Shown one piece after another: positions 7,326 through 16,408 of a stretch of DNA of 64,000 nt. The notes beneath the pieces are model-generated. The model made no database searches. It saw only the letters and a list, made by a program, of their open reading frames with translations, and was not told where the DNA came from. Location: positions 248,001 through 312,000 of the forward strand of contig NZ_OMOQ01000002.1 in NCBI RefSeq assembly GCF_900302475.1. The letters run 5' to 3'. The position numbers and the translations under genes are program-made. The DNA comes from Defluviimonas aquaemixtae. GTDB taxonomy: Bacteria; Pseudomonadota; Alphaproteobacteria; Rhodobacterales; Rhodobacteraceae. Position 1 is the stretch's first letter. Every line of letters begins with the position of its first letter.

Positions 7326-9154
7326 TCAGCCGCCTCCTCGACGCAAATGAAGCCGCCAGACTGCCGGTCCCAGTACCGCGCGTACAGGCCACCGCGCGCG
7401 AGAAGCTCGGCATGCGAGCCTTCTTCGACGATCCGGCCCTGATCCAGCACCACGATCCGGTCCATCTCGGCGATCGTCGACAGCCGGTGCGCGATGGCCA
7501 GCACTGTCTTGCCCTGCATCACGCGGTGCAGCGCAGCCTGCACCTGCGCCTCGACTTCGCTGTCGAGCGCGGAGGTCGCCTCATCAAGGACGAGGATCGG
7601 CGCGTCCTTGATGAAGGCCCGCGCGAGAGCAATGCGCTGTCGTTGGCCACCGGAAAGCTTCACGCCCCGTTCGCCAAGATGGGCGTCGTATCCCTTACGA
7701 CCCTTGTGATCTTCCAGTTCGTGAATGAATTCGTCGGCCTCGGCGGCGCGGGCGGCAGCGATCATCTCTTCTTCCGTGGCGTCGGGGCGCCCGTAGAGGA
7801 TGTTGTCGCGCGCAGAGCGATTGAACATCGCCGTTTCCTGCGTGACCATCGCGATCTGGCGGCGCAGGCTCTCCTGTGTCACGGTGGACACATCACGCCC
7901 GTCCACGAGAATTCGGCCTTCCTCGGCGTCGTAGAGCCGTAGAAGGAGCGCCACGAAGGTCGATTTGCCTGCGCCCGAGGCGCCGACAATCCCCAGCTTC
8001 TCGCCCGGGTGGACGGTCAGCGTGACGCCATCGAGCCCACCCTGTTCGCGGCCGTAGGCGAAGCTGACATTTTCGAACCGGATCTCGCCTGATATTCTTG
8101 CCAATCGGGTCGCGCCGGGGGCGTCGGTCAGGGTGTGGGGCGGCGTGAGTGTGCGGATGCCATCCTCGACCTCGCCGATCGATGCGTAAATCGACATCAG
8201 AGTGAAGCTGACCCAGCCGGTCATCTGCGCGATTCGGATCGAGACCGTGCCCGCCGCGGCAATGTCGCCCGCAGAGGCGATGCCGCGAGTCCAGAGCCAT
8301 AATGCTCCGCCAACGAGGATCACCGGCAGAAGTCCCGCAACCGTCATCAGCGCGAGCCGGAACCAGGCGGACAGGACCCCGAAATCGAGCGCACGTTCGC
8401 GAAAGCCCGCCATCGCGCGCAGCGCCGCCCGATCCTCATGTTCGGCATGGGCGAAGAGTTTGACAGTCTTGATGTTGGTGATCGTGTCGACGACCTGGCC
8501 GGTGACCATCGCGCGCGCGCCGGCCCGCGCGGCTGACTTTCCGCGAACCCGCGGAAGAAACGCACGAATCAAGGCGAGATAGACTATTATCCAAACGCCG
8601 AGCGCGACGCCCATCCAGAGGTCGATTGTCAGGAGGAACAACACCGAGCCGACCAGCGAGGCCAGCGCGAAGCAGATCGTGTTGATCGTCTCGCTCGCGA
8701 CATCCGTGACTGCGCGGGCGGCCTGCATCTGCTTCTGCGCGATCCGGCCGGCGAAATCGTTGTCGAAGAATGTCACCGCCTGACCCATTGTCCAGCGGTG
8801 CAGCCGCGACAGGACGAGCGGCAGCACGTTCGGCTGCACGACGACGGAGTTTGAGGCGGCGCTTAGGCCGAACGCAAGCGGGCGCAGCACAACGAGGAAG
8901 AAGGCGAAAAATAGCAAGATCGGCCATTCGGTCGCAAAGACCGTCAGAGGATCGGCCACGGTGGCGATGTCCACGATGCGTCCGAGAATCCAGGCTGTGA
9001 CGACCTCCATCGTGCCTGCGGTGGCGGAGAGCGCGGCGGCAAGACCCAATGGCCCCCAGGCGCCAGACAGACACCACAGCATGAACGCGCCGAGCGTGCG
9101 CGGTGGCGGGCCTTCAGCGGGCCGGAAAGCGTCGATCAGATCGCCGGGCTTCAT
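7322..9154 (-). CDS. ABC exporter, fused membrane and ATPase domains (copy 1)
   Basis: The 610-residue protein is a half-size ABC exporter of the MsbA/LmrA type. Residues 20-320 contain six predicted membrane helices; the nucleotide-binding domain follows with Walker A GASGAGKST, Q-loop, signature LSGGQRQRIALARA and Walker B ILVLDEATSALD. It likely forms a heterodimer with the product of the adjacent gene, since the two overlap by 4 bp (ATGA type) and are of almost equal length. Paired exporters of this kind export lipids, peptides or drugs; the substrate is unknown here. The C-terminus ends with the unusual RQSGGFI motif also present in copy 2. Confidence 0.93.
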   Translation of the reverse strand: MKPGDLIDAFRPAEGPPPRTLGAFMLWCLSGAWGPLGLAAALSATAGTMEVVTAWILGRIVDIATVADPLTVFATEWPILLFFAFFLVVLRPLAFGLSAASNSVVVQPNVLPLVLSRLHRWTMGQAVTFFDNDFAGRIAQKQMQAARAVTDVASETINTICFALASLVGSVLFLLTIDLWMGVALGVWIIVYLALIRAFLPRVRGKSAARAGARAMVTGQVVDTITNIKTVKLFAHAEHEDRAALRAMAGFRERALDFGVLSAWFRLALMTVAGLLPVILVGGALWLWTRGIASAGDIAAAGTVSIRIAQMTGWVSFTLMSIYASIGEVEDGIRTLTPPHTLTDAPGATRLARISGEIRFENVSFAYGREQGGLDGVTLTVHPGEKLGIVGASGAGKSTFVALLLRLYDAEEGRILVDGRDVSTVTQESLRRQIAMVTQETAMFNRSARDNILYGRPDATEEEMIAAARAAEADEFIHELEDHKGRKGYDAHLGERGVKLSGGQRQRIALARAFIKDAPILVLDEATSALDSEVEAQVQAALHRVMQGKTVLAIAHRLSTIAEMDRIVVLDQGRIVEEGSHAELLARGGLYARYWDRQSGGFICVEEAAE

Positions 9155-11001
9155 TCCGCTGCCTCCGCATCCTCGGTGCCGATGAAGCCACCTGATTGCC
9201 GGTTCCAGAAGCGCGCGTAAAGCCCATTCCTCGCCAGCAGCTCGACATGGCTTCCCTCCTCGGCGATCCGGCCGTCGTCAAGGACGACTATCCGGTCCAT
9301 TCTCGCGATGGTCGAAAGCCGGTGGGCAATGGCGATGACGGTCTTGCCCTCCATCACGCCGTAAAGTGTTGCCTGAATTGTCGCCTCGACCTCGCTGTCG
9401 AGCGCCGATGTGGCCTCGTCCAGCACGAGGATGGGCGCGTCCTTCAGGATCACGCGCGCCAACGCCACACGCTGCCGTTGCCCCCCTGACAGCTTCACGC
9501 CGCGCTCGCCCACCTGCGCGTCGTAGCCCCGCCGACCCTCCGGATCGGCGAGATCGACGATGAAGTCATGCGCCTCCGCCCGCTTCGCGGCCTCGATCAT
9601 CTCGGCCTCGCTCGCGCCGGGGCGGCCGTAGAGGATGTTATCACGCACCGAGCGATGCAAGAGGGAGCTGTCCTGCTGCACCATCCCGATGTGGCGCCGC
9701 AGGCTGTCTTGCGTGACATGCGCGATGTCCTGACCATCGATCAGGATCTGCCCCGCCTCGGCGTCGTAGAATCTCAAAAGCAGCTTCACCAGCGTCGATT
9801 TGCCCGAACCCGACCGGCCGACGAGGCCGATTTTCTCGCCCGGGTCGATCGCCAGGTCGACCCGGTCGAGCCCGCCGAAACCGCGTCCGTAGTGATGGCT
9901 GAGTCCCTGGATCTCGATCCGTCCCGAACGGAAAGTGAGCGGCTTGGCATTCGTCTGGTCGACGAGCCCAATGGGCTGGGCGATCGTCTCCATCCCCTCG
10001 GTCACGATGCCCAGCGCCTGCACGAGGTTCGACGTCGCCCACATGATCCAGTAGGTCATGTTGTTGAGGCGCAGAACCAGCGCCGTTGCGGCGGCGACGA
10101 GTCCAATCGTCGCCTCGCCGTCATACCAGAGCTTCAGCGCCAGCCCGGTGACGCCGACGATAAGGAATCCGTTCACTACCGTCAGCGCGATATCCATGCG
10201 GGTGATCAGCCGCATCTCGGCCTGGAATTTCTCCCGCGCGGTCTCGATCGCCTCGGCCGCATAGGCGACTTCGCGATCGTGATGTGCGAACATCTTGACC
10301 GAATGGATATTCGTGTAGCTGTCGACGACGCGCCCCGTGACCGCGGAGCGGGCGTCCGAGGCTGCGGCAGAGGCCGGGCCGACGCGCTTCACCGTCCACC
10401 GCAGAAGTGCTGCATAGGCAATGATCCAGATGAGCAGCGGCGCAACCAGACGCGGATCGGCGAAGGACAAAAGCGCCACCGAGCCGACAAGCGTCGAGAC
10501 CGCGAATGCCACCGCATCGAAAGTTTGGAAGACGGCGTCGCCGGCGGCGGGCGGCGTTTGCATGATGCGGTTGGCGATTCGGCCTGCGAAGTCGTTCTCG
10601 AACCAGCCGACCGGCTGGCGCAGCACGTGCCGGTGCGACCGCCAACGGATGAGCGTGCCGAAATTAGGCAGGATCGTGTTGTGCAGAAGCGCGACGTCGA
10701 TCCCGGAAAGAATTGGACGCAGAATCACGACGGCAAATGCGGCGAGCGCGAGTTCGAGCCCGTGATCGCGCATCACCTCGGCGGGCGATCCCTGGCTCAA
10801 GAGATCGACCAAACGCCCGACATACCAAATCAGCAGCACCTCGATCGCGGCCACGACGGTCGTCATCACCGCCGTGATCGCGAAGACCGCTCGGAATGGC
10901 CGGGCATAGTCCAGCAGGAAGGGAAGCAGACGCCGCGGCGGCGCATCCTTCTCTTCGTAGCTGACGTAAGGGTCGACGAGGTTCTCGAAGAACCGGAACA
11001 T
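9151..11001 (-). CDS. ABC exporter, fused membrane and ATPase domains (copy 2)
   Basis: From the ATG at 11001 this protein has 616 residues; the frame stays open to 11769 but that part runs antisense and in another frame through the LysE gene, so the internal start is taken. It has the same plan as its partner: transmembrane domain first, then Walker A GRSGSGKST, signature LSGGQRQRVALARV and Walker B ILVLDEATSALD. The C-terminus (NRQSGGFIG...) resembles copy 1 closely, suggesting an old duplication. Overlap by 4 bp and equal size argue for a heterodimeric exporter in the inner membrane. The next gene upstream is lysE-like, 57 bp away. Confidence 0.92.
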   Translation of the reverse strand: MFRFFENLVDPYVSYEEKDAPPRRLLPFLLDYARPFRAVFAITAVMTTVVAAIEVLLIWYVGRLVDLLSQGSPAEVMRDHGLELALAAFAVVILRPILSGIDVALLHNTILPNFGTLIRWRSHRHVLRQPVGWFENDFAGRIANRIMQTPPAAGDAVFQTFDAVAFAVSTLVGSVALLSFADPRLVAPLLIWIIAYAALLRWTVKRVGPASAAASDARSAVTGRVVDSYTNIHSVKMFAHHDREVAYAAEAIETAREKFQAEMRLITRMDIALTVVNGFLIVGVTGLALKLWYDGEATIGLVAAATALVLRLNNMTYWIMWATSNLVQALGIVTEGMETIAQPIGLVDQTNAKPLTFRSGRIEIQGLSHHYGRGFGGLDRVDLAIDPGEKIGLVGRSGSGKSTLVKLLLRFYDAEAGQILIDGQDIAHVTQDSLRRHIGMVQQDSSLLHRSVRDNILYGRPGASEAEMIEAAKRAEAHDFIVDLADPEGRRGYDAQVGERGVKLSGGQRQRVALARVILKDAPILVLDEATSALDSEVEATIQATLYGVMEGKTVIAIAHRLSTIARMDRIVVLDDGRIAEEGSHVELLARNGLYARFWNRQSGGFIGTEDAEAAE

Positions 11002-11057
11002 CAAACTGCCCTTCGGGTTGCCCGCAGGATATAGCGTGCCCGGGCGAAAAGGTGAAC

Positions 11058-11654
11058 TCAGTGTCTGAGCAGTTCGAGTACGCTCAGGACGATCAGCGCC
11101 GCCATCGCGATGTTGAAGAATCGAAGCCGCCGTGCGGTCGTCAGCCAACGCGCAATCGCTTGCCCCGCGCAGGTCCAGGTGGTCGCGGAACCAAGGCCAA
11201 GCGTCAGGAAGGTAGCAGCTACGATGGCTGCCGTGACCAGTGGCGCGGAAGGCAGGATGAACTGAGAAGTGGCGGCGATCGCCATCGACCAGGCCTTGGG
11301 ATTTATCCACTGAAATCCCACGGCCTGCATGAAGCTCATCGGGCGAACCCGGCCACTCTTCGACCCTATCCCGCCTGCGCTGGCGATTCTCCAAGCAATC
11401 CACAGCAACAGCGCTGCGCCGCCCCAACGCAATGTCTCGCGCAAGAGCGCGCTTGCCTGAAACAGTTCGCCGAGTATCAGCCCAACGATGAGGAGCATCA
11501 GCGGAAAGCCCGTCGCGACGCCCAGAAGATGCGGCACCGTCCGCCTCACGCCGAAATTCGCGCCCGACGCCGCTAGCATCACGTTGTTCGGCCCCGGGGT
11601 GAACAAGGTGCCGATGGCAAGGGCGATCAGCGCTGGATACATCTCGTAGGTCAT
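11058..11654 (-). CDS. LysE-family amino acid / metabolite exporter
   Basis: The 198-residue protein is an integral membrane protein with about six hydrophobic helices. The N-terminal segment TLFTPGPNNVMLAASGANFGVRR holds the LysE/RhtB signature TPGPN. Members export lysine, threonine, homoserine lactones or related small molecules by proton antiport. The start at 11654 is chosen because the upstream open frame overlaps the CCA-adding gene and lacks family similarity. It lies 56 bp downstream of that gene and may share its transcript. Substrate is not deducible. Confidence 0.9.
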   Translation of the reverse strand: MTYEMYPALIALAIGTLFTPGPNNVMLAASGANFGVRRTVPHLLGVATGFPLMLLIVGLILGELFQASALLRETLRWGGAALLLWIAWRIASAGGIGSKSGRVRPMSFMQAVGFQWINPKAWSMAIAATSQFILPSAPLVTAAIVAATFLTLGLGSATTWTCAGQAIARWLTTARRLRFFNIAMAALIVLSVLELLRH

Positions 11655-11710
11655 TGCGTATCTCTCGGGTCGTGAGGCGGGACCATCGTGGTGCTTGCCG
11701 CCGGTCGCAT

Positions 11711-12853
11711 TCAAGTGAGCAATTGTTCCCGTGACAATCGGAACCCCGACGCGACCCATCGCGCCTCAAGCTCCTTCAACCGGGCGCCTAGCGCAGGTCC
11801 GCTGTATTCGGGCATCAAATCGGCTGCTGACACGGGAAAGCGTGCGGATGCCCCACGCCCGACTTCGCGCGACCAATCCTCGGGTAGCGCGGTGCCGAGA
11901 ACGGCCGCGCGCGAAAGCAAGGCATCGCGGGCAATCTCGGGTCCATGGTGGTAGGCGAGCTCCGCAGGTGCCGCCGTCGATCCGATCGCTTCCGAAAGAA
12001 GGTCAAGCCGTCGCGCTTCGTCCCGCGACAAGCGGAGCGCATCACAACGCCCTTGGCCACCAAGCACCGCGAGCCTTCGGACCCAATCCGGCGCCATCCC
12101 TGCCTCGAGCGCAATCAACGGTGCCAGAGCGCGCCCCTCGGCCCCGGGGAGCAGGCGGGCCAGGATGCCCAATGCCTGCATCGCGGCGACGGCAGGTGCC
12201 GGATCGGGCGCACCGAGCAGGCGGCGCATTTCATGTCCGATCCGTTCGCGGGATAACGTCTCTATTCCATCAGCATTCGAAGCGCAGGCCGCCAAGGCGT
12301 CGGCGTCCATTCCCGCCTCGGGGTCGCCGTACCAGGCGTGAAAGCGGAAGAAGCGGAGGATGCGCAGAAAGTCCTCGCGAATGCGCGCATCCGCATCGCC
12401 GACAAACCGTACGCGCCGGGCGGTCAGATCGGCAAGGCCGCCCAAAGGATCGACGACCTCGCCGCCTGCATCCGCGTAGAGCGCGTTCATAGTGAAATCC
12501 CGACGTGCCGCGTCTTCGGCGATATCGGTCGAAAAGACGACCTTGGCGCGGCGCCCATCGGTTTCGACGTCGCGCCGGAAGGTCGTCACTTCATGCGGCT
12601 CTCCCTCCGCAACGAGTGTTACCGTGCCATGGTCGACGCCCGTTGGTACGGCGCGAATCCCCGCCCGCTCCGCAAGCTGCAGAACGCGTTCCGGCCGCGC
12701 GTCGGTCGCTATGTCGATGTCGGCGACGGGTTGGCCGATCAGGTCGTTTCGTACGCAGCCGCCGACCAGATAAGCCTGATGCCCTGCGTCGGTAAGTAGG
12801 CGCAATATCTCTTGCACCCCAGCTGCCCTGATCCAGTCACCTTCGATGCGCAT
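11711..12853 (-). CDS. CCA tRNA nucleotidyltransferase / poly(A) polymerase family
   Basis: The 380-residue enzyme begins near the nucleotidyltransferase signature YLVGGCVRNDLIGQPVADIDIAT, with the metal-binding DID carboxylates, followed by the RRDFTMNALYAD motif and the LRILRFFRFHAWYG helix of the class II CCA-adding family. It adds or repairs the 3' CCA of tRNA. In this group some members are poly(A) polymerases, so the exact activity is inferred. The start at 12853 overlaps the last base of the upstream Nudix gene stop (TAATG), which indicates translational coupling. The one tRNA in this window already encodes CCA, so this enzyme would act in repair. Confidence 0.9.
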   Translation of the reverse strand: MRIEGDWIRAAGVQEILRLLTDAGHQAYLVGGCVRNDLIGQPVADIDIATDARPERVLQLAERAGIRAVPTGVDHGTVTLVAEGEPHEVTTFRRDVETDGRRAKVVFSTDIAEDAARRDFTMNALYADAGGEVVDPLGGLADLTARRVRFVGDADARIREDFLRILRFFRFHAWYGDPEAGMDADALAACASNADGIETLSRERIGHEMRRLLGAPDPAPAVAAMQALGILARLLPGAEGRALAPLIALEAGMAPDWVRRLAVLGGQGRCDALRLSRDEARRLDLLSEAIGSTAAPAELAYHHGPEIARDALLSRAAVLGTALPEDWSREVGRGASARFPVSAADLMPEYSGPALGARLKELEARWVASGFRLSREQLLT

Positions 12854-13446
12854 TACGCCATCCGGTCCGCCAGTGCCCTGAGGATACGCGCGGTCGCGCC
12901 CCAAATGTAGTAGGGGCCATAGGGCACGACATAGTAGCGTCGCCATTCGCCGCGCCAGCGCCGCCGTTCGATGGCGAACTTCGTGGCATCGGTGACATGG
13001 GACAGTGGCACGGCGAAGACCTCATCAACCTCGCCGGCTTCGGCGCGCGCCTCGAATTTGGCTCTAACTCGGCCCAGAACAGGCGAGATGGTAAAACCGG
13101 TAACCGTCTCGTGCGGCGCCATGGTTCCGAGAATTTCGACGTTGTCCTCGGGCAGGCCGATCTCTTCGTGCGTTTCGCGAAGCGCGGCCGCGATCCCGTT
13201 GGCATCCGTTTCGTCGACCTTGCCGCCGGGAAAGGCGATCTGGCCAGGGTGATGCTTCAGCCGCGAGGAGCGCTTGGTCAGGATCACCTCCAACCCGCGC
13301 GGCCCGCCGATGAGTGGAACGAGAACGGCGGCCGGCCGCAGTACGCGGCCGGCTGGCAAAACGATCCCCGGATTTAGATCGAAATCGGATGTCTCCCGCC
13401 CCGGCCGCGCCAGGGCCCGGACCACATCCTCGATCGGGTCAGCCAT
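12853..13446 (-). CDS. CoA-pyrophosphatase-type Nudix hydrolase (NudL-like)
   Basis: The 197-residue protein has the CoA-Nudix signature LTKRSSRLKHHPGQIAFPGG followed by the Nudix box (GGKVDETDANGIAAALRE then THEEIGL). This arrangement, with a K-R-S-x-x-L-x-x-H-x-G-Q element before the box, is characteristic of enzymes that hydrolyse CoA and its oxidised forms to phosphopantetheine and ADP. The start at 13446 lies inside the end of hslO (8-bp overlap), while the stop overlaps the start of the CCA gene by 1 bp, so hslO, this gene and the CCA gene form a tight operon. Cytoplasmic. Confidence 0.9.
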   Translation of the reverse strand: MADPIEDVVRALARPGRETSDFDLNPGIVLPAGRVLRPAAVLVPLIGGPRGLEVILTKRSSRLKHHPGQIAFPGGKVDETDANGIAAALRETHEEIGLPEDNVEILGTMAPHETVTGFTISPVLGRVRAKFEARAEAGEVDEVFAVPLSHVTDATKFAIERRRWRGEWRRYYVVPYGPYYIWGATARILRALADRMA

Positions 13447-14440
13447 TGTCGTCTTCGGACTTTTCGGCCTCGAATCCGAGCGTGTCCGGATCGAACTCAT
13501 AGTGCGCGCCGCAGAACTGGCAGTCGGCGGTGACGATCCCCTCGTTCGTTGTCATGTGGCCGATATCTTTCGCCGAATAGATCGACAGGCTCTGACGAAC
13601 CTTGTCGGCTGAGCATGAGCATCCGAACTGCACTGATTGAGCGTCGAAAACGCGCGGCGTTTCCTCGTGAAAGAGCCGGACGAGAAGGTCGGTTGGCGCA
13701 ATCTGCGGTCCGATCAACTCAATTTCCTCGACCGTATCGAGCAGGAGGTTGGCTCTACTCCAGTTCTCGCCTTCGGTGCCGTCGAGAATATCCTCGGCCG
13801 CGAGCAGCCCGCCCTCTCCGCTGCCGCCGTCCCTGGCGATCGGCCCGGAGGCCTTCGGCATATGCTGAAGCATCACACCGCCCGCGCGCCAGCTTTCGTC
13901 CTCGCCGGGTGTACGCGACCGTCCGAACGAGAGCGCGAACCGGGTCGGGAGCTGTTCGGATTGAGCGAAATAGGTCTCTGCACAAGCCGACAGCGAACCG
14001 CCAGACAGGGGTGTGATCCCTTGATAGGGGACGGTCCCGGCGCCCTGATCGACAAGAATCGCGAAGTAGCCCGAGCCGATCTGCGTGAAGCCTGGTCCGC
14101 CCGGGTCGACACGATCAGTGTCGTACGACGCCCAGGCGCGAATCTGCGCTGTGTCGCCTCTCGTGTCCGGCGCGTAGTAATCGGTCGCGATGATGCGCAC
14201 CGGCCCGTCGCCGCGAATTTGTAGTGACAGCTTCCAGCGAAGCTTGATGGTCTGGCCGATTAGCGCTGTCAGAAGCGCTGCTTCGGCGACCAGCGCTTCG
14301 ACCACGAATGGATAGCGGTGTTGCGTCAGGATGCGGTCCAACAGCCCGTCAAGCCGCGCGACCCGACCGCGAATGTCGGAGCGGTCAAGCTGAAAAGGCA
14401 AGACGGTATCGTCCCAGGCAATCTTGGTCAGGCTTGTCAT
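13439..14440 (-). CDS. hslO: Hsp33 redox-regulated chaperone
   Basis: This 333-residue protein shows the Hsp33 plan: an N-terminal substrate-binding domain and a C-terminal zinc centre with Cys pairs in FGCSCSADKV (CxC) and ADCQFCGAHYEF (CxxC). Oxidation of these cysteines releases zinc and activates the chaperone holdase, protecting the cytoplasm during oxidative heat stress. The ATG at 14440 is preferred over 14470 because it aligns with the family start. Only 76 bp separate it from the divergent Nudix gene at 14517, so the promoters of the two must lie there. Downstream it overlaps the Nudix/CCA gene pair. Confidence 0.95.
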   Translation of the reverse strand: MTSLTKIAWDDTVLPFQLDRSDIRGRVARLDGLLDRILTQHRYPFVVEALVAEAALLTALIGQTIKLRWKLSLQIRGDGPVRIIATDYYAPDTRGDTAQIRAWASYDTDRVDPGGPGFTQIGSGYFAILVDQGAGTVPYQGITPLSGGSLSACAETYFAQSEQLPTRFALSFGRSRTPGEDESWRAGGVMLQHMPKASGPIARDGGSGEGGLLAAEDILDGTEGENWSRANLLLDTVEEIELIGPQIAPTDLLVRLFHEETPRVFDAQSVQFGCSCSADKVRQSLSIYSAKDIGHMTTNEGIVTADCQFCGAHYEFDPDTLGFEAEKSEDDNG

Positions 14441-14516
14441 GGGGTTTCCTTGTGGCTCGCGCACTGCCATACCGCCTCAATATAGGGACGACAACAGGGC
14501 GGCCAATGGGAAGGCG

Positions 14517-14960
14517 ATGATCAGGCGATTCGGTGAACCGCTCGTGCGCGGCCAGCGTTATGGTATACGCCATGGGGTCTACGCGATCCTGGTGACGGGG
14601 CGCGACGTTCTCCTGACCCACCAGGCAGAGCCCGAGCCGGAATTCCAGCTTCCGGGTGGCGGGATCGATCCCGGGGAATCACCAATCCACGCCCTGCATC
14701 GCGAGGTGCGAGAGGAAACCGGCTGGTCGATCGCCGATCCGGTCCGGATTGGCGCGTTCAGGCGGTTTGCCTACATGCCCGAATACGACAAGTGGGCCGA
14801 AAAGCTTTGCTCGATCTACCTGGCGCGCCCCGTCCGTCCGCACGGACCGCCAAAGGAAGCGGGTCACACCGCGATCTGGTGCACGGCCATCGATGCCCCC
14901 GGCATCCTGGGCAACGCGGGTGATCGGCATTTCATGCGCTGGGCGGCGCGGCGTCTATGA
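14517..14960 (+). CDS. Nudix hydrolase
   Basis: The protein has 147 residues with a canonical Nudix box (GGGIDPGESPIHALHREVREETGW). The start at 14517 gives MIRRFGEPLVRGQRYGIRHGVYAIL, which resembles the N-terminus of ADP-ribose/MutT-like Nudix proteins in alphaproteobacteria. The substrate cannot be told. The gene is divergent from hslO and converges with the receiver-phosphatase gene, the two coding ends overlapping by 29 bp on opposite strands. It has no paralogue relationship visible to the other two Nudix genes in the window. Confidence 0.88.
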   Translation: MIRRFGEPLVRGQRYGIRHGVYAILVTGRDVLLTHQAEPEPEFQLPGGGIDPGESPIHALHREVREETGWSIADPVRIGAFRRFAYMPEYDKWAEKLCSIYLARPVRPHGPPKEAGHTAIWCTAIDAPGILGNAGDRHFMRWAARRL

Positions 14961-16242
14961 AGGAGCGTCTGTCCGGTCCGTGATACTCAAAAAATACGCC
15001 CGAGACGTCGTCGGTGAACTCCGCGCCGGCGAACTCGCCGAGATGCCAGACTATTGCCTCCAGAAAGCTTGACCCGCGCATTGCAGATGCGCGCGCCATG
15101 AGGCCTGCAAGGCCGTCTTCTCCGAGTTGCGCACCGCCTTCGTCTTCCGCTTCGGTGACGCCGTCCGACATGAGAAACAGCCGATCTCCCGGGTGAAGCT
15201 GGACCTCGAAGCTGTCGTAGACCGCCGCATCGATAAGTCCGATAGGCATTCCGCCCTGCCCAAGAAACTCCACCGTGCCCCCTGCGCGCTGAACTGCCGG
15301 ATGCGGGTGGCCGGCCTGCACCATTGCGACACGGCCTGAGGTCAGATCGACGTCGGCATATGCCAGAGTGAAGTAGCTTTCGGTCTGCATCTCCTTCAGG
15401 ACGAGCCGATTGAGTTGCAGCGCCAACTCGGCGGGTTCGCGTCCATCGTAGCCGCCGGCAGCCGTGAGCATAAGGGCCAGGTTCTGTTCCGGTGAGCTGC
15501 CTGACAGGAACCCCGCTAGTCGCGCTGTCATGAGCGCCGAGGCGACGCCATGGCCCGAAACGTCGATCGAGAACAAACCGACGCGCCCGGCGCCGATGGG
15601 AAAAAAACCCACGAGATCGCCACCGACATGGCCCGACGGCCTGAGAAGCAGGCTAACCTCAGCGCAGCCGAAATCGTGGTGCCGTTCGCGCACCAGGCTT
15701 TGCTGCAGCTTCTTCGCCTCCATCAGGTCACGGTCGAGCGAATCGTAAAGAGACTGAAGTTCTGTCAGCGTCGAGGAAAGCAGCCGGTTCTTGTCGGTCA
15801 ACTCGCGTTCCATCCGCAGGATGCGTTCGCCGGCCGCGATTCTGGCACGAAGCTCATCGCCGTTGACCGGCTTGGTCAGAAAGTCATCCGCCCCTCCATC
15901 GAGCCCGCGGGCGATCTCGGCAGCTTCCGACTTCGATGTCAGCAGGATAAAATAGACGTAGTTCTGGTTGTTGAACTCCCGAAGCGCTTGGCAAAACTCG
16001 ATCCCAGTCATCCCAGGCATCATCCAGTCCGAGATGACAAGATCCGGTATCCGATCCCGGCAGATGTCCAGCGCTTCCTCCGCGCTCCCAGCTTCGACAA
16101 CTTGGAGACCGGAGCGGGCAAGTTGAGAGCTCAGGATCTTGCGTTGCACGCGACTGTCGTCGACGACCATGACACACCGGACAGCCCGCGGCGCGGCGCC
16201 CGACGCTGCTTGAGCGTCGACGATCTGTACGGATGCCAACAT
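14932..16242 (-). CDS. Response-regulator receiver fused to PP2C (SpoIIE-type) serine phosphatase, RbaY-like
   Basis: The 436-residue protein has a receiver domain at residues 20-135 with all key residues: Asp28/Asp29, phospho-acceptor Asp72 (VISDWMMPG), Thr102 and Lys124. A coiled-coil linker (about 140-190) leads to a SpoIIE phosphatase domain with metal-binding Asp209 (GHVGGDLV) and Asp227 (SIDVSGHG). Such proteins dephosphorylate anti-sigma-factor antagonists in partner-switching systems. The domain order matches RbaY of Rhodobacter capsulatus, which with RbaV and RbaW controls gene transfer agent production and motility; orthology is an inference. No anti-sigma or antagonist gene is nearby. 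The divergent Hpt gene 166 bp away is a likely phosphate donor or drain. Confidence 0.93.
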   Translation of the reverse strand: MLASVQIVDAQAASGAAPRAVRCVMVVDDSRVQRKILSSQLARSGLQVVEAGSAEEALDICRDRIPDLVISDWMMPGMTGIEFCQALREFNNQNYVYFILLTSKSEAAEIARGLDGGADDFLTKPVNGDELRARIAAGERILRMERELTDKNRLLSSTLTELQSLYDSLDRDLMEAKKLQQSLVRERHHDFGCAEVSLLLRPSGHVGGDLVGFFPIGAGRVGLFSIDVSGHGVASALMTARLAGFLSGSSPEQNLALMLTAAGGYDGREPAELALQLNRLVLKEMQTESYFTLAYADVDLTSGRVAMVQAGHPHPAVQRAGGTVEFLGQGGMPIGLIDAAVYDSFEVQLHPGDRLFLMSDGVTEAEDEGGAQLGEDGLAGLMARASAMRGSSFLEAIVWHLGEFAGAEFTDDVSGVFFEYHGPDRRSFIDAAPPSA

Positions 16243-16295
16243 CTAAACCTTCCGCGGGAACTCCCGGATATGCAGCAGTGCTAACCGCCGCCCGG

Positions 16296-16310
16296 TTAAG
16301 AAGCGTTGAA
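16296..16310. promoter_or_regulatory. Candidate CtrA-like box (TTAA-N7-TGAA)
   Basis: Between the divergent receiver-phosphatase and Hpt genes the sequence TTAA-GAAGCGT-TGAA matches the alphaproteobacterial CtrA site TTAA-N7-TTAA at seven of eight positions. CtrA is a master regulator of motility and gene transfer agents in Rhodobacteraceae, so a site here would fit the likely role of the two genes. A seven-of-eight match to a short motif is expected by chance at some rate, so this is a weak call. Confidence 0.3.
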
Positions 16311-16408
16311 CGTTTGGCCGTTCCGCCACGCCACACCCGTTAACGGAGTGGAAAGCCCCGAGAGTTACCGTTTCGCATGATGGTCAGGCGTAGGGGGCGG
16401 AGGGCACA

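Noticed and set aside
9151..9154. Possible frameshift between the two ABC exporter genes, which overlap by four bases
   Set aside because: Each gene has complete membrane and ATPase domains and its own start, so this is normal ATGA coupling.
9568..11034. 488-codon plus-strand open frame
   Set aside because: Opposite the second ABC exporter gene; translation is His/Arg/Asp rich with no domain.
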